Part shown: positions 1 through 9,684 of the stretch, in pieces
Layout: each line of letters starts with the position of its first letter
How positions within the stretch are numbered: position 1 is the stretch's first letter
Assembly: GCF_018688315.1 (NCBI RefSeq)
Contig: NZ_CP061315.1
Coordinates: 62,001-126,000, forward strand
Source of the DNA: Polynucleobacter sp. AP-Kolm-20A-A1
Lineage (GTDB): Bacteria; Pseudomonadota; Gammaproteobacteria; Burkholderiales; Burkholderiaceae
DNA: 64,000 bases
Direction: 5' to 3'
The notes under the pieces: model-generated
Seen by the model: only the letters and a program-made list of their open reading frames with translations
Told to the model about the DNA's origin: nothing
The model's database searches: none
Position numbers and translations under genes: made by a program

Positions 1-183
1 CCTGCTGAAGTACGTATGGGTAACGGTAAAGGTAACCCAGAGTACTACGTAGCTGAAATTCAACCAGGCAAAGTGCTCTACGAGATGGACGGTGTTGATG
101 AGCAATTGGCGCGCGAAGCTTTCAAGCTTGCTGCTGCTAAGTTGCCTTTACAGACCACTTTCGTGATTCGCCACTTAGGTTGA
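1..183 (+). CDS. rplP: 50S ribosomal protein L16, C-terminal part
   Basis: The window opens inside an open frame that runs to a TGA at 181-183 and encodes the last 60 residues of L16, ending in TTFVIRHLG. Conserved L16 text is visible ([20 protein letters not shown]). L16 binds 23S rRNA near the A site and tRNA elbow. The 5' part lies outside the window. It is followed 14 bases later by rpmC, the normal S10-operon order. Confidence 0.96.
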   Translation, partial: PAEVRMGNGKGNPEYYVAEIQPGKVLYEMDGVDEQLAREAFKLAAAKLPLQTTFVIRHLG

Positions 184-197
184 TCGGGATAGAGATT

Positions 198-392
198 ATG
201 AAAAATACAGAATTAGCTTCAAAAGATCTGAATGCATTGAATGCAGAGTTAACCGAGTTGCTTAAGACCGGTTTCAAGCTCCGTATGCAAAAAGGCACTC
301 AGCAACTCACAAATACCAGCCAATTGGGTAAAAATAAGCGCGACATCGCTCGTGTGAAGACTTTTATCGCCCAAAAGACTGCACAGAAATAA
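198..392 (+). CDS. rpmC: 50S ribosomal protein L29
   Basis: This encodes a 64-residue L29, a helical-hairpin protein at the exit of the ribosomal tunnel that helps dock trigger factor and SRP. I chose the ATG at 198 because it gives the family length and the usual start MKNTEL. An in-frame upstream TTG at 180 would overlap the L16 stop and add six residues not seen in the family. The C-terminal part has the typical [11 protein letters not shown] motif. It sits between rplP and rpsQ as in the standard S10 operon. Confidence 0.95.
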   Translation: MKNTELASKDLNALNAELTELLKTGFKLRMQKGTQQLTNTSQLGKNKRDIARVKTFIAQKTAQK

Positions 393-404
393 GGAAAAAG
401 GGAT

Positions 405-674
405 ATGACAGAATTATCTAAACCCTTGCGCCGCACCCTTGTGGGCCGCGTTGTTAGCGACAAAATGCAAAAAACTGTGACGGTGTTGGTTGAGCGTCAA
501 GTTAAGCATCCAGTGATTGGTAAGTACGTTGGCCAGTCCAAAAAGTACCACGCTCATGACGAAGCTGGCACATACAAGATGGGTGATACCGTTGAAATTG
601 CTGAATCTAAGCCAATTTCACGTACTAAATCTTGGGTTGTGACCCGTTTAGTTGAAGCTTCAAAGGGTATTTAA
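405..674 (+). CDS. rpsQ: 30S ribosomal protein S17
   Basis: An 89-residue S17, an OB-fold primary 16S rRNA binding protein. Family text is clear: [20 protein letters not shown] near the N-terminus and a [18 protein letters not shown] stretch at residues 61-78. An AAGGA-type ribosome binding site lies ahead of the ATG. It is the last gene of the S10 part of the block; hairpins and about 180 non-coding bases follow before rplN. Confidence 0.97.
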   Translation: MTELSKPLRRTLVGRVVSDKMQKTVTVLVERQVKHPVIGKYVGQSKKYHAHDEAGTYKMGDTVEIAESKPISRTKSWVVTRLVEASKGI

Positions 675-683
675 AGAAATATT

Positions 684-721
684 GGGGATTTTGGCGAAGT
701 TTCTTCCCAAATCCCTGTTTT
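684..721 (+). terminator. Hairpin with U-run after rpsQ, possible weak terminator
   Basis: Ten bases after the rpsQ stop, GGGATTT at 685-691 pairs with AAATCCC at 709-715. Two further G-C pairs extend the stem (GG at 693-694 with CC), interrupted by small bulges. TGTTTT follows. This has the form of a weak intrinsic terminator or attenuator at the boundary between the S10 and spc parts of the block. Function is inferred from form and place only. Confidence 0.5.
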
Positions 722-738
722 ACGTAGTAGAATAGAAG

Positions 739-806
739 GCTTCTCTGGTTTTATTGGAGAAGCAGTGTTTTTCATTAATTCCGGGTTTTAGCTTTCGTTA
801 AAACCC
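739..806 (+). promoter_or_regulatory. rplN upstream region with two hairpins
   Basis: Within the 183-base gap between rpsQ and rplN there are two further inverted repeats. GCTTCTC at 739-745 pairs with GAGAAGC at 757-763 and is followed by AGTGTTTTT. GGGTTTTA at 783-790 pairs with TAAAACCC at 799-806 with no U-run. A TAGAAT (728-733) resembles a -10 box but I see no good -35. The gap probably holds the spc-operon promoter and leader, which I cannot place exactly. Confidence 0.35.
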
Positions 807-857
807 ATAGACGGAACCAAGACTGTTTGCCTTTGGCCAATAAGTTGGGGATTAGAA

Positions 858-1226
858 ATGATACAAACCGAAAGTAGATTACAGGTTGCCGATAACACAG
901 GCGCCAGTGAAGTGTTGTGCATCAAGGTATTGGGCGGCTCTAAGCGTCGTTACGCCAGTATCGGTGATGTCATCAAAGTCAGCGTTAAGTCTGCTGCTCC
1001 ACGTGGCCGTGTAAAAAAAGGTGACATTTATAACGCCGTAGTAGTGAGAACTGCTAAGGGTGTTCGCCGTCCAGATGGTTCATTGATTAAGTTCGATGGC
1101 AACGCTGCGGTATTGCTCAACGCTAAGTTAGAGCCAATTGGCACACGTATCTTTGGACCAGTGACGCGCGAGTTGCGTACTGAAAAGTTCATGAAGATCG
1201 TTTCTCTCGCCCCCGAAGTTATTTAA
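858..1226 (+). CDS. rplN: 50S ribosomal protein L14
   Basis: A 122-residue L14 of normal length starting [16 protein letters not shown], the family signature. L14 binds 23S rRNA at the subunit interface and contacts 16S helix 14. It is the first gene of the spc-type group here and is preceded by a 183-base leader containing hairpins, which suggests its own promoter. rplX follows after 9 bases. Confidence 0.97.
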   Translation: MIQTESRLQVADNTGASEVLCIKVLGGSKRRYASIGDVIKVSVKSAAPRGRVKKGDIYNAVVVRTAKGVRRPDGSLIKFDGNAAVLLNAKLEPIGTRIFGPVTRELRTEKFMKIVSLAPEVI

Positions 1227-1235
1227 GAGGCTGAT

Positions 1236-1544
1236 ATGAAAAAGATTCGTAAAGGTGATTCCGTAGTTCTGTTGACTGGCCGCGATAAGGGCAAGCAAGG
1301 AACTGTTACAGCCGTTCTCGAGAACAAACTAGTGATCGAAGGCGTAAATATTTATAAAAAGAGCGTTAAGCCAAATCCAGCAGCCGGTGTTACTGGCGGC
1401 ATGATTGACAAGACGATGCCTGTTCACATTTCTAATGTGGCTGTGGTTGACGGTAACGGCAAACCATCACGTGTTGGTATCAAACTCGTGGACGGTAAAA
1501 AGCAACGTTTCCTCAAAACCACTGGCGCAACTTTAAGCGCATAA
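1236..1544 (+). CDS. rplX: 50S ribosomal protein L24
   Basis: A 102-residue L24, an assembly-initiating protein of the large subunit. The N-terminal KOW motif is visible as [19 protein letters not shown] (residues 6-24), followed by [11 protein letters not shown]. The start ATG has a GAGG-like site upstream. It lies 9 bases after rplN and 16 bases before rplE, the standard order. Confidence 0.96.
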   Translation: MKKIRKGDSVVLLTGRDKGKQGTVTAVLENKLVIEGVNIYKKSVKPNPAAGVTGGMIDKTMPVHISNVAVVDGNGKPSRVGIKLVDGKKQRFLKTTGATLSA

Positions 1545-1560
1545 GGGGCACGGAGAAATT

Positions 1561-2103
1561 ATGAGCACACGTTTTCAAGAGCACTATCAAGCTAAAGTTG
1601 TTGCAGATTTGATCGCCAAGTTTGGTTACAAGTCTGTAATGGAAGTTCCACGTATCACTAAGGTAACCCTGAACATGGGCTTAGGCGATGCAGTGAACGA
1701 CAAGAAGATTATCGAAAATGCAGTTGGTGATTTAACTAAAGTTGCCGGCCAAAAGCCTGTTGTAACTAAAGCTAAAAAAGCGATTGCAGGATTCAAAATT
1801 CGTCAAGGCTACCCAATCGGTGCCATGGTGACATTGCGTGGTGCACGCATGTACGAATTCTTGGATCGTTTCGTTACTGTTGCATTGCCACGCGTACGCG
1901 ACTTCCGCGGTATCTCTGGTAAAGCATTTGACGGCCGTGGTAACTACAACATCGGCGTTAAAGAACAGATCATTTTCCCTGAAATCGAATACGACAAGAT
2001 TGATGCCCTCCGTGGTCTCAATATCAGTATTACGACGACTGCTAAAACCGACGAAGAAGCAAAAGCTTTGTTGGCAGCATTCAAATTCCCTTTCCGCAAT
2101 TAA
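1561..2103 (+). CDS. rplE: 50S ribosomal protein L5
   Basis: A 180-residue L5, which binds 5S rRNA and contacts S13 and P-site tRNA across the subunit bridge. Family motifs seen are [15 protein letters not shown] (residues 30-44), [17 protein letters not shown] (about 61-77) and the C-terminal [22 protein letters not shown] precedes the ATG. It is followed 9 bases later by rpsN. Confidence 0.97.
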   Translation: MSTRFQEHYQAKVVADLIAKFGYKSVMEVPRITKVTLNMGLGDAVNDKKIIENAVGDLTKVAGQKPVVTKAKKAIAGFKIRQGYPIGAMVTLRGARMYEFLDRFVTVALPRVRDFRGISGKAFDGRGNYNIGVKEQIIFPEIEYDKIDALRGLNISITTTAKTDEEAKALLAAFKFPFRN

Positions 2104-2112
2104 GAGGCTAAC

Positions 2113-2418
2113 GTGGCAAAACTATCCCTGATTGAGCGCGAGAATAAGCGCGCAAAAACTGTAGAGAAGTACGCTGCCAAGCGTGCTGAACTCAAAGCGA
2201 TCATTGCTGATCAATCACGCAGCGATGAAGAGCGCTATGAAGCTCGCTTGAAACTACAGGCACTTCCACGTAACGCAAGCCCGATTCGTCAAAGAAATCG
2301 TTGTTCATTAACCGGTCGCCCACGTGGCACATTCCGTAAGTTCGGTTTGGCTCGTAGCAAGATTCGTGAAATCGCCTTCCGTGGCGAAATCCCCGGTTTA
2401 ACCAAGGCCAGCTGGTAA
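2113..2418 (+). CDS. rpsN: 30S ribosomal protein S14
   Basis: A 101-residue S14 starting with GTG after an AAGAGG site. It is the long zinc-independent form: there is no CxxC pair, and the single cysteine lies in [12 protein letters not shown], the family signature near residue 60. S14 sits in the 30S head next to S3, S10 and S19. An overlapping plus-strand open frame (1838-2131) is a shadow. Confidence 0.96.
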   Translation: MAKLSLIERENKRAKTVEKYAAKRAELKAIIADQSRSDEERYEARLKLQALPRNASPIRQRNRCSLTGRPRGTFRKFGLARSKIREIAFRGEIPGLTKASW

Positions 2419-2442
2419 GCGGCGAAAGAATTAGGAGAACTC

Positions 2443-2838
2443 ATGAGTATCAGCGATCCAATCGCCGACATGTTGACAAGGATCCGCAATGCGCAAGCAG
2501 TGCAGAAACCCGTAGTCTTGATGCCGTCGTCAAAAGTTAAAGTAGCCATCGCAAAAGTTTTGCAAGATGAAGGCTATATCGAAAGTTTCGAAATCAAAGG
2601 TGAAGCAGCTAAGCCAGTGCTCCACATTGATCTCAAATACTATGCAGGCCGTCCTGTTATTGAGCGTATTGACCGTGTATCTACACCAAGTCTGCGTATC
2701 TATAAAGGCCGTCATGACATTCCAGAAGTAATGAATGGCTTGGGCATTGCAATTATTTCAACCCCTCAAGGCGTAATGACAGACCGTAAAGCACGTGCAA
2801 CAGGCGTGGGCGGCGAAGTTATTTGCTACGTAGCTTAA
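2443..2838 (+). CDS. rpsH: 30S ribosomal protein S8
   Basis: A 131-residue S8, a primary 16S rRNA binding protein of the central domain and, in E. coli, the translational repressor of the spc operon. The N-terminus [17 protein letters not shown] and the C-terminal [11 protein letters not shown] match the family. AGGAG lies before the ATG. Whether S8 represses this operon here cannot be seen from the sequence. Confidence 0.97.
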
Positions 2839-2848
2839 GGAGCGAAAT

Positions 2849-3382
2849 ATGTCCCGCGTAGGTAAATCACCAATTACAGTTCCTAAGGGCGCTGAAATCA
2901 GCATCAACGGTGCAAACATTACTGTTAAAGGTCCATTGGGCACTTTGACACATAACTTGCATCCTTCTGTTGGTTTGAAACAAGAAGATGGCGTATTGAC
3001 AGTTGTTTTAAATAACGACTCACCAGAAGCTGGTGCTCAGTCAGGTACAGCCCGCGCCTTGGTTAACAACATGGTTGTTGGCGTAACTACTGGCTTTGAG
3101 CGCAAGCTCAGCTTGGTAGGCGTTGGTTACCGTGCTGCTGCTCAAGGCGAAACATTGAAATTGCAGTTGGGTTTCTCACACGACATTATTTACAACCTGC
3201 CAAAGGGTGTAAAGGCTGAGACTCCAACTCAAACTGAAATCATTATCAAAGGTTCCAACAAGCAGCAAGTTGGCCAGGTCGCAGCTGAAGTTCGCGCATA
3301 CCGTTCACCAGAGCCATACAAAGGCAAGGGTGTTCGCTACGTGGATGAGGTTGTGCATCTGAAAGAAACTAAGAAGAAGTAA
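2849..3382 (+). CDS. rplF: 50S ribosomal protein L6
   Basis: A 177-residue L6, two homologous alpha/beta domains binding 23S rRNA near the sarcin-ricin loop. The start [17 protein letters not shown] and the C-terminal signature around [14 protein letters not shown] are typical. An AAGGAG site precedes the ATG. It is 10 bases downstream of rpsH and 13 upstream of rplR. Confidence 0.97.
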   Translation: MSRVGKSPITVPKGAEISINGANITVKGPLGTLTHNLHPSVGLKQEDGVLTVVLNNDSPEAGAQSGTARALVNNMVVGVTTGFERKLSLVGVGYRAAAQGETLKLQLGFSHDIIYNLPKGVKAETPTQTEIIIKGSNKQQVGQVAAEVRAYRSPEPYKGKGVRYVDEVVHLKETKKK

Positions 3383-3395
3383 GCGAGATTAGAAA

Positions 3396-3749
3396 ATGAA
3401 TAAAGACGAATCCAGACAAAGACGTGCTAGGCAGACTCGTATTCGCATTGCCGAAGCATTGGCAAATCGCTTAACAGTTATCCGTAGCAACACACATATT
3501 TCTGCTCAGGTTTATAGCCCATGCGGAACCAAAGTTGTGGCAGCTGCTTCAACAATGGAAAAAGATTTGCGCCAAGCGATCAAAAACGGCGGCAACGCTG
3601 AAGCTGCAAAACAAATCGGCAAGTTAGTTGCTGAGCGTGCTGTTAAGGCAGGCGTTGTTGATGTTGCTTTTGATCGTTCCGGTCATCGTTACCACGGCCG
3701 TATCAAGGCCTTAGCTGAAGCTGCGCGTGAAGCCGGCCTGAAGTTCTAA
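3396..3749 (+). CDS. rplR: 50S ribosomal protein L18
   Basis: A 117-residue L18, which binds 5S rRNA with L5 and L25. The basic N-terminal tail ([14 protein letters not shown]), the central [20 protein letters not shown] and the C-terminal [26 protein letters not shown] are all family-like. The gene keeps the rplF-rplR-rpsE order. Confidence 0.96.
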   Translation: MNKDESRQRRARQTRIRIAEALANRLTVIRSNTHISAQVYSPCGTKVVAAASTMEKDLRQAIKNGGNAEAAKQIGKLVAERAVKAGVVDVAFDRSGHRYHGRIKALAEAAREAGLKF

Positions 3750-3767
3750 TAGGGTTTAGGAAAAAAC

Positions 3768-4286
3768 ATGGCAAAAATGCAAACTAAGATGCAAAACGAA
3801 GAGCGTGATGATGGTCTTCGCGAGAAGATGATCGCTGTTAATCGTGTAACTAAAGTGGTTAAGGGTGGTCGTATTCTCGGCTTCGCTGCACTCACTGTAG
3901 TTGGCGATGGCGACGGCCGCATCGGCATGGGTAAAGGCAAGTCAAAAGAAGTTCCAGTTGCTGTTCAAAAGGCAATGGACGAAGCTCGTCGCAAGATGAT
4001 CAAGGTTACTTTGCGTAAAGGTACTTTGCAGCACACTGTTACTGGTCAGCATGGCGCGTCACGCGTTTTGATTTCTCCAGCTAAAGACGGTACTGGAATT
4101 ATTGCCGGCGGCCCAATGCGCGCGATTTTCGACGTAATGGGTGTAACAAACGTGGTTGCTAAGTCACTTGGCTCTACAAACCCATACAACTTGGTTCGTG
4201 CAACGATTGATGGTTTGAGCAAGATGAGTACTCCTGCTGAGATTGCTGCTAAGCGCGGCAAGTCAGTTGAAGAGATTCTCGGCTAA
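3768..4286 (+). CDS. rpsE: 30S ribosomal protein S5
   Basis: A 172-residue S5, involved in decoding accuracy and mRNA unwinding. The double-stranded RNA-binding-like N-domain is seen in [20 protein letters not shown] (about residues 20-39), and the C-domain in [14 protein letters not shown] and ATIDGL. Length and ends are normal. An AGGAAA site lies ahead of the ATG. Confidence 0.97.
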   Translation: MAKMQTKMQNEERDDGLREKMIAVNRVTKVVKGGRILGFAALTVVGDGDGRIGMGKGKSKEVPVAVQKAMDEARRKMIKVTLRKGTLQHTVTGQHGASRVLISPAKDGTGIIAGGPMRAIFDVMGVTNVVAKSLGSTNPYNLVRATIDGLSKMSTPAEIAAKRGKSVEEILG

Positions 4287-4310
4287 GACCAAAAGATTAG
4301 GAATCTATAA

Positions 4311-4499
4311 ATGACAACATCTAACTCCAAAGTCAAACTGCAATTAGTACGCAGCTTGATCGGCACACGCGAAAGCCATCGTGCAACTGTACGTGGCTTA
4401 GGCCTTGGTCGTATCAATTCAGTTTCTGAATTGGAAGACACTCCAGCTGTTCGCGGCATGATTAATAAAGTTTCTTATCTAGTTAAAGTCATTGGCTAA
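4311..4499 (+). CDS. rpmD: 50S ribosomal protein L30
   Basis: A 62-residue L30, a small alpha/beta protein of the large subunit. The signature [20 protein letters not shown] spans residues 13-32, followed by a C-terminal [11 protein letters not shown]. It sits between rpsE and rplO, the usual place. Confidence 0.95.
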   Translation: MTTSNSKVKLQLVRSLIGTRESHRATVRGLGLGRINSVSELEDTPAVRGMINKVSYLVKVIG

Positions 4500-4526
4500 T
4501 AACTAGCAAGTAAATAGGCGAAGAAT

Positions 4527-4967
4527 ATGCAACTCAATACAATCAAACCAGCAGAAGGCTCCAAGAAAAACCGTCGTCGCGTAGGTCGCGGCATTGGTTC
4601 TGGTCTTGGCAAAACTGCAGGTCGTGGTCACAAAGGTCAAAAATCCCGTTCAGGTGGTTTCCACAAGGTCGGGTTTGAAGGCGGTCAGATGCCTATGTAC
4701 CGTCGTTTGCCAAAGCGTGGTTTCGTGTCTTTGACACGTCGTCATGTTGGTCAAATCACTTTGAATGACTTAGCAAAAATCAACTTGCCAGAAGTAGACT
4801 TATTGGTATTGAAAGCACACGGCTTTGCTGGTGAGCAAATCAATGCAGTAAAAGTAATCAAAACTGGCGAACTCAAAATTGCTGTAACCCTCAAGGGCAT
4901 CACAGCAACTGCCGGCGCTAAAGCAGCTATCGAAGCAGCTGGCGGCAAATTGGTTGAATTGGCTTAA
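4527..4967 (+). CDS. rplO: 50S ribosomal protein L15
   Basis: A 146-residue L15, a late-assembly 23S rRNA binding protein. The basic glycine-rich N-terminal half is typical ([20 protein letters not shown], residues 17-36), as is [17 protein letters not shown]. secY follows 17 bases downstream, a near-universal pairing. Confidence 0.97.
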   Translation: MQLNTIKPAEGSKKNRRRVGRGIGSGLGKTAGRGHKGQKSRSGGFHKVGFEGGQMPMYRRLPKRGFVSLTRRHVGQITLNDLAKINLPEVDLLVLKAHGFAGEQINAVKVIKTGELKIAVTLKGITATAGAKAAIEAAGGKLVELA

Positions 4968-4984
4968 TAGGTCTTTTTAGAAAA

Positions 4985-6322
4985 ATGGCATTAGCACCTA
5001 CCAATAACGCAAGCACTTCAACAGCAGGAGGCAAGTTTGGCGAATTACGCCATCGCTTGATTTTCCTGGTGTTGGCTTTGCTCGTGTTCCGTTTGGGTGC
5101 GCATATTCCAGTTCCTGGAATTGATCCAGACCAATTGGCACAGTTATTTGCAGGACAAAAAGACGGCATCTTGGGAATGTTCAATCTGTTCTCAGGCGGT
5201 GCATTATCGCGCTTTACAGTCTTTGCCCTGGGAATCATGCCCTATATCTCTGCATCGATCATCATGCAATTGATGACCATTGTTGTTCCATCATTGGAGT
5301 CTTTGAAAAAAGAAGGTCAGGCTGGTCAACGCAAGATTACGCAGTACACCCGTTATGGCACTGTATTCTTGGCAACCTTCCAAGCATTAGGTATTTCTGT
5401 TGCTTTGCAGGCTCAACCAGGTTTGGTTGTAAACCCGGGCTTGATGTTTGAATTAAATACCGTAGTGACTTTAGTTACTGGCACGATGTTCTTAATGTGG
5501 CTCGGCGAGCAAATTACTGAACGCGGCTTAGGTAACGGCATTTCCATCATTATTTTCGGCGGCATTGTTTCTGGCTTGCCAAATGCATTAGCTAGCTTGT
5601 TAGAGTTGGTTCGTACCGGCTCTATGAATATTATTTCTGCATTGCTGATCGTAGTAATTTGCGTGGCAGTAACTTATTTTGTGGTGTTTGTTGAGCGCGG
5701 TCAGCGCCGCATCTTGGTTAACTACGCTAAGCGTCAGGTTGGGAACAAGATTTACGGTGGCCAGTCTTCTTACTTCCCATTGAAGTTAAATATGGCTGGT
5801 GTTATCCCCCCAATTTTTGCTTCTTCAATCATTTTGTTTCCTGCAACGATTGCTGGCTGGTTTACTTCAGGTGAGCCAACCAATATGTTCAGCAGAATTA
5901 TTAAAGATTTAGCGGCAACTTTGGCCCCTGGTCAGCCCGTGTACACAATTTTGTATGCAGCAGCGATTATTTTCTTCTGTTTCTTCTATACCGCACTGGT
6001 ATTTAACAGCCGCGACACTGCTGAGAATTTAAAGAAGAGCGGTGCTTTTGTTCCAGGCATTCGTCCTGGCGATCAAACAGCGCGTTACATCGACAAGATC
6101 TTGGTGCGTTTGACTTTGGCTGGTGCAATTTATATGGTTCTGGTTTGCTTGTTGCCAGAATTCTTGGTGTTGAAGTACAACGTGCCGTTTTATTTCGGCG
6201 GTACTTCATTGTTGATTATTGTTGTTGTTGCAATGGATTTCATGGCTCAAGTTCAGTCATTTGTCATGCAACAGCAGTACGGCTCTTTGATGAAAAAAGC
6301 CAACTTTAAGATGGGCGCTTAA
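4985..6322 (+). CDS. secY: Protein translocase subunit SecY
   Basis: A 445-residue SecY, the channel-forming subunit of the SecYEG inner-membrane translocon used for secretion and membrane insertion. About ten hydrophobic segments can be read, beginning near residues 25-42. Family motifs seen are [23 protein letters not shown] (first half), [14 protein letters not shown] (about 182-195) and the cytoplasmic loop [14 protein letters not shown]. The length fits the family. It lies between rplO and infA, four bases before the infA start. Confidence 0.97.
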   Translation: MALAPTNNASTSTAGGKFGELRHRLIFLVLALLVFRLGAHIPVPGIDPDQLAQLFAGQKDGILGMFNLFSGGALSRFTVFALGIMPYISASIIMQLMTIVVPSLESLKKEGQAGQRKITQYTRYGTVFLATFQALGISVALQAQPGLVVNPGLMFELNTVVTLVTGTMFLMWLGEQITERGLGNGISIIIFGGIVSGLPNALASLLELVRTGSMNIISALLIVVICVAVTYFVVFVERGQRRILVNYAKRQVGNKIYGGQSSYFPLKLNMAGVIPPIFASSIILFPATIAGWFTSGEPTNMFSRIIKDLAATLAPGQPVYTILYAAAIIFFCFFYTALVFNSRDTAENLKKSGAFVPGIRPGDQTARYIDKILVRLTLAGAIYMVLVCLLPEFLVLKYNVPFYFGGTSLLIIVVVAMDFMAQVQSFVMQQQYGSLMKKANFKMGA

Positions 6323-6326
6323 CTGA

Positions 6327-6545
6327 ATGTCTAAAGACGATGTAATTCAGATGGCGGGAGAAGTTGTAGAGAATTTGCCGAACGCGATGTTTCGCGTGAA
6401 GCTGGAAAACGGACATGTGGTTCTAGGGCACATTTCCGGAAAGATGCGGATGCATTACATCCGTATTTTGCCGGGAGATAAGGTGACGGTGGAGATGACT
6501 CCTTACGACCTGACGCGCGCCAGAATCATTTTCCGTGCGAAGTAA
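6327..6545 (+). CDS. infA: Translation initiation factor IF-1
   Basis: A 72-residue IF-1, an OB-fold protein that binds the 30S A site during initiation. Family text is clear: [28 protein letters not shown]. The start is four bases after the secY stop. Its codon use is odd for this operon: all five glycines use GGA or GGG, while neighbours use nearly only GGT/GGC, and CGG and AGA arginine codons appear. Many betaproteobacteria carry a second infA, so this may be a copy with a separate history. Confidence 0.96.
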   Translation: MSKDDVIQMAGEVVENLPNAMFRVKLENGHVVLGHISGKMRMHYIRILPGDKVTVEMTPYDLTRARIIFRAK

Positions 6546-6579
6546 AGATTAAGTAGTACCTATTTTTAAGAGGTGAGTT

Positions 6580-6696
6580 ATGAAAGTTTTAGCATCCGTT
6601 AAGTGTATTTGCAGAAATTGCAAGATCATTAAGCGCAAACGCGTTGTGCGCGTGATCTGTTCTTCAGACGCACGTCATAAGCAGCGTCAAGGCTGA
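6580..6696 (+). CDS. rpmJ: 50S ribosomal protein L36
   Basis: A 38-residue L36 preceded by an AGAGGTGAG site. The zinc ligands are C11, C14, C27 and H33, the same spacing as in E. coli L36, so this is the zinc-containing form; there is an extra Cys at position 9. It ends KHKQRQG-like (HKQRQG). It lies between infA and rpsM, its standard place. Confidence 0.95.
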   Translation: MKVLASVKCICRNCKIIKRKRVVRVICSSDARHKQRQG

Positions 6697-6720
6697 TCTG
6701 GTTAATTAAGAGGAAATCTC

Positions 6721-7086
6721 ATGGCACGTATCGCTGGGGTAAATATCCCAAATCATCAACATACTGTTATCGGTTTAACAGCAATTTTTGGCATTGGCAC
6801 AACTCGTGCTCGCAAAATTTGTGAAACCACAGGTGTTGCTATCGACAAAAAAGTTAAAGACCTTACTGACGGTGACTTGGAAAAGTTGCGTGATGAAGTA
6901 GGTAAGTTCATCACTGAAGGTGACCTTCGTCGTGAAGTAACTATGAACATCAAGCGTTTGATGGACTTAGGTTGCTATCGCGGTGTTCGTCATCGTAAGG
7001 GCCTGCCTGTACGTGGTCAACGTACAAAGACTAACGCGCGTACCCGTAAGGGCCCACGTAAGTCTGGCGTGCAACTGAAGAAATAA
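6721..7086 (+). CDS. rpsM: 30S ribosomal protein S13
   Basis: A 121-residue S13, a 30S head protein that contacts L5 and P-site tRNA. The start [20 protein letters not shown] and the C-terminal [14 protein letters not shown] text ([19 protein letters not shown]) are diagnostic. AGAGGA precedes the ATG. It opens the alpha-operon group rpsM-rpsK-rpsD-rpoA-rplQ. Confidence 0.97.
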   Translation: MARIAGVNIPNHQHTVIGLTAIFGIGTTRARKICETTGVAIDKKVKDLTDGDLEKLRDEVGKFITEGDLRREVTMNIKRLMDLGCYRGVRHRKGLPVRGQRTKTNARTRKGPRKSGVQLKK

Positions 7087-7104
7087 TCAAGAAAGTTTAT
7101 TGAC

Positions 7105-7512
7105 ATGGCAAAACAACAATCCGCTTCCGCCGCTTCACAGCGCGCTCGTAAGAAGGTTAAAAAGAACGTTGCTGACGGTATTGCACACGTTCACGCTTCT
7201 TTTAATAACACCATCATTACGATCACTGATCGTCAAGGAAATGCTCTTTCATGGGCAACTTCTGGCGGACAGGGCTTCAAAGGCTCACGTAAATCAACAC
7301 CTTTTGCTGCTCAGGTAGCTGCAGAAGTTGCTGGTAAGACAGCCATTGAATGCGGTATCAAGAACTTGGAAGTTCAGATCAAAGGCCCAGGCCCAGGTCG
7401 TGAATCAGCTGTTCGCGCATTGAACTCATTGGGCATCAAGATCACTGAGATTCAAGACGTAACTCCAGTTCCACATAATGGTTGCCGTCCTCCTAAGCGT
7501 CGTCGTATCTAA
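7105..7512 (+). CDS. rpsK: 30S ribosomal protein S11
   Basis: A 135-residue S11 of the 30S platform near the mRNA exit. Conserved stretches are [20 protein letters not shown] (about residues 28-47), the GPGPGRESA motif and the C-terminal [17 protein letters not shown] plus-1-frame open frame at 7100-7318 is a shadow. A 116-base gap with hairpins separates it from rpsD. Confidence 0.97.
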   Translation: MAKQQSASAASQRARKKVKKNVADGIAHVHASFNNTIITITDRQGNALSWATSGGQGFKGSRKSTPFAAQVAAEVAGKTAIECGIKNLEVQIKGPGPGRESAVRALNSLGIKITEIQDVTPVPHNGCRPPKRRRI

Positions 7513-7562
7513 GCTAGGAAGTTGGCAGTACAAGTTTTAGTAGTTTTTTATTAAAGCCCACT

Positions 7563-7611
7563 GTTCGCCTGATTTAAAGGGCGAACTCACCGCCGGTCGT
7601 AAGACTGCGGC
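7563..7611 (+). promoter_or_regulatory. Structured leader ahead of rpsD
   Basis: Between rpsK and rpsD two stem-loops can be drawn. The first pairs GTTCGCC (7563-7569) with GGCGAAC (7580-7586). The second pairs GCCG (7592-7595) with CGGC (7608-7611) and GTC with GAC around a GTAA loop, which is a GNRA-type tetraloop, with a two-base TG bulge. The second ends 17 bases before the GTG start, next to the ribosome binding site. S4 represses translation of its own operon in E. coli and other bacteria, so an autoregulatory role is possible but is an inference. Confidence 0.4.
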
Positions 7612-7628
7612 AAAGAAAGGAAAGCATC

Positions 7629-8252
7629 GTGGCACGTTACTTAGGGCCTAAGGCCAAATTAGCACGTCGGGAAGGTACCGACTTATTTTTAAAGAGCGCA
7701 CGTCGCGCCCTGTCAGACAAGTGCAAGTTAGATACTAAGCCTGGTCAACATGGCCGTACATCTGGCTCAAGAACATCTGATTACGGTAATCAATTGCGTG
7801 AAAAGCAAAAGGTTAAGCGTATCTATGGCGTATTAGAGCGTCAATTCCGTCGTTACTTCGCAGAAGCTGAGCGTCGTAAGGGCAACACTGGTGAAACATT
7901 GCTCCAGTTGCTTGAGTCACGTTTAGATAACGTGGTTTATCGCATGGGCTTTGGTTCAACTCGCGCTGAAGCACGTCAGTTGGTTTCCCACTGCGCAATT
8001 TTGCTCAATGGCAACCCTGTGAATATTCCATCAATTCAGGTTAAACCTGGTGATGTAGTTGCTATTCGTGAAAAAGCGAAGAAGCAAGCGCGTATTACAG
8101 AATCACTCAATTTAGTTGGACAAATGGCAGCTGTTACTTGGGTTTCAGTAGACGCAGCTAAGCTCGAGGGAACATTTAAGCAAGTGCCTGACCGTGAAGA
8201 TATTAGCGGTGAAATTAATGAAAGTTTGATCGTCGAATTGTATTCACGCTAA
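7629..8252 (+). CDS. rpsD: 30S ribosomal protein S4
   Basis: A 207-residue S4 starting with GTG after an AAAGGAAAG site. S4 nucleates 16S assembly and helps form the mRNA entry helicase. The start [20 protein letters not shown] and the S4 RNA-binding domain ([20 protein letters not shown], residues 98-117) are clear, ending IVELYSR. It is separated from rpsK by a structured 116-base leader. Confidence 0.97.
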   Translation: MARYLGPKAKLARREGTDLFLKSARRALSDKCKLDTKPGQHGRTSGSRTSDYGNQLREKQKVKRIYGVLERQFRRYFAEAERRKGNTGETLLQLLESRLDNVVYRMGFGSTRAEARQLVSHCAILLNGNPVNIPSIQVKPGDVVAIREKAKKQARITESLNLVGQMAAVTWVSVDAAKLEGTFKQVPDREDISGEINESLIVELYSR

Positions 8253-8275
8253 TTAGGCACTCTCAAGGAAAAAAT

Positions 8276-9256
8276 ATGCAAACAAATTTGCTCAAGCCAA
8301 AGATTATTTCTGTTGAAGCGCTTACCGCCAACCAAGCTAAGGTTGTTATGGAGCCGTTCGAGCGTGGCTATGGCCACACACTCGGAAATGCATTACGTCG
8401 TGTACTTTTGTCCTCGATGGTTGGTTATGCGCCAACTGAAGTAGCTATTGCTGGTGTTGTTCATGAGTACTCCACATTGGATGGAGTTCAAGAGGACGTA
8501 GTAAACCTCTTGTTGAACCTCAAAGGTATCGTATTTAAGTTGCAGTCACGTGACGAAGTTACTATCAATTTGCGTAAAGAAGGTCCAGGCGTTGTTACTG
8601 CAAAAGATATCGATTTGCCACATGATGTAGAAATCATGAACCCTGATCACGTGATCGCTCACTTGTCAGCTGGTGGCAAGTTGGACATGCAGATCAAGGT
8701 TGAAAAAGGCCGTGGTTATGTGCCAGGTAACGTACGTCAGTACAGCGACGAAGCTACTAAGATTATTGGCCGTATCGTGTTGGATGCGTCATTCAGCCCG
8801 GTAAGCCGTGTTAGTTATGCTGTTGAGTCTGCTCGTGTTGAGCAACGTACCGACCTCGATCGTTTAGTAATGACGATCGAAACTAACGGTGTGTTGTCTC
8901 CTGAAGAGGCGATTCGTCAAGCAGCTAGCATCTTGGTTGATCAATTAGTTGTATTCGCAGCCCTCGAAAGCAGCGAAGTTTCTGGTGATTTAGCACCAAG
9001 CCGCTCATCAATGGTTGATCCAATGTTGATGCGTCCGGTTGATGATCTCGAGCTCACAGTTCGCTCTGCAAACTGCTTGAAGGCTGAGAACATTTACTAC
9101 ATCGGTGACTTGATTCAACGTACAGAGAATGAATTGTTGAAGACGCCTAATCTAGGTCGCAAATCTTTGAATGAAATCAAAGATGTTTTGGCGGCTCGTG
9201 GCTTAAGTCTTGGCATGAAACTCGAAAGCTGGCCTCCAGCTAACCTCGAGAAATAA
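8276..9256 (+). CDS. rpoA: DNA-directed RNA polymerase subunit alpha
   Basis: A 326-residue alpha subunit. The N-terminal assembly domain has [18 protein letters not shown] (residues 31-48). The C-terminal domain, which contacts UP elements and activators, contains [16 protein letters not shown] and the [16 protein letters not shown] motif near residues 287-302. The length is normal. An AAGGA site precedes the ATG. It lies between rpsD and rplQ. Confidence 0.98.
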   Translation: MQTNLLKPKIISVEALTANQAKVVMEPFERGYGHTLGNALRRVLLSSMVGYAPTEVAIAGVVHEYSTLDGVQEDVVNLLLNLKGIVFKLQSRDEVTINLRKEGPGVVTAKDIDLPHDVEIMNPDHVIAHLSAGGKLDMQIKVEKGRGYVPGNVRQYSDEATKIIGRIVLDASFSPVSRVSYAVESARVEQRTDLDRLVMTIETNGVLSPEEAIRQAASILVDQLVVFAALESSEVSGDLAPSRSSMVDPMLMRPVDDLELTVRSANCLKAENIYYIGDLIQRTENELLKTPNLGRKSLNEIKDVLAARGLSLGMKLESWPPANLEK

Positions 9257-9272
9257 TTAGAAAGGAAGCATC

Positions 9273-9668
9273 ATGCGTCACGGAAACGGCTTACGCAAAC
9301 TTAACAGAACATCATCACATCGCTTAGCGATGCTGCGCAATATGTCCAATTCACTCTTGGAGCACGAAGTTATTAAAACAACTTTGCCAAAAGCTAAAGA
9401 ATTGCGCATGGTTGTTGAGCCTTTGATTACCTTGGGTAAAAAAGATAACTTGGCAAACCGTCGCTTGGCATTCAATCGCACTCGTGATCGCGATATCGTA
9501 ACCAAGCTCTTTACAGAACTCGGCCCACGTTACGCAACACGTCCAGGCGGCTACCTTCGCATTTTGAAGTTTGGCTTCCGTCATGGTGATAATGCACCTA
9601 TGGCTTTGGTTGAGTTGGTTGATCGCCCAGAAGTTGAAGAAACAGCAGCAGTAGCTGAAGAGGCTTAA
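9273..9668 (+). CDS. rplQ: 50S ribosomal protein L17
   Basis: A 131-residue L17, located near the tunnel exit. The start [20 protein letters not shown] is diagnostic, and the acidic tail [10 protein letters not shown] is common in betaproteobacteria. It is the last gene of the ribosomal block; a strong hairpin terminator follows 16 bases after its stop. Confidence 0.97.
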   Translation: MRHGNGLRKLNRTSSHRLAMLRNMSNSLLEHEVIKTTLPKAKELRMVVEPLITLGKKDNLANRRLAFNRTRDRDIVTKLFTELGPRYATRPGGYLRILKFGFRHGDNAPMALVELVDRPEVEETAAVAEEA

Positions 9669-9684
9669 GTCTCCCAGTTACACT

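Noticed and set aside
1838..2131. A 97-codon open frame overlapping rplE and rpsN
   Set aside because: It is in an alternative frame of two essential ribosomal genes and shows no protein-like features.
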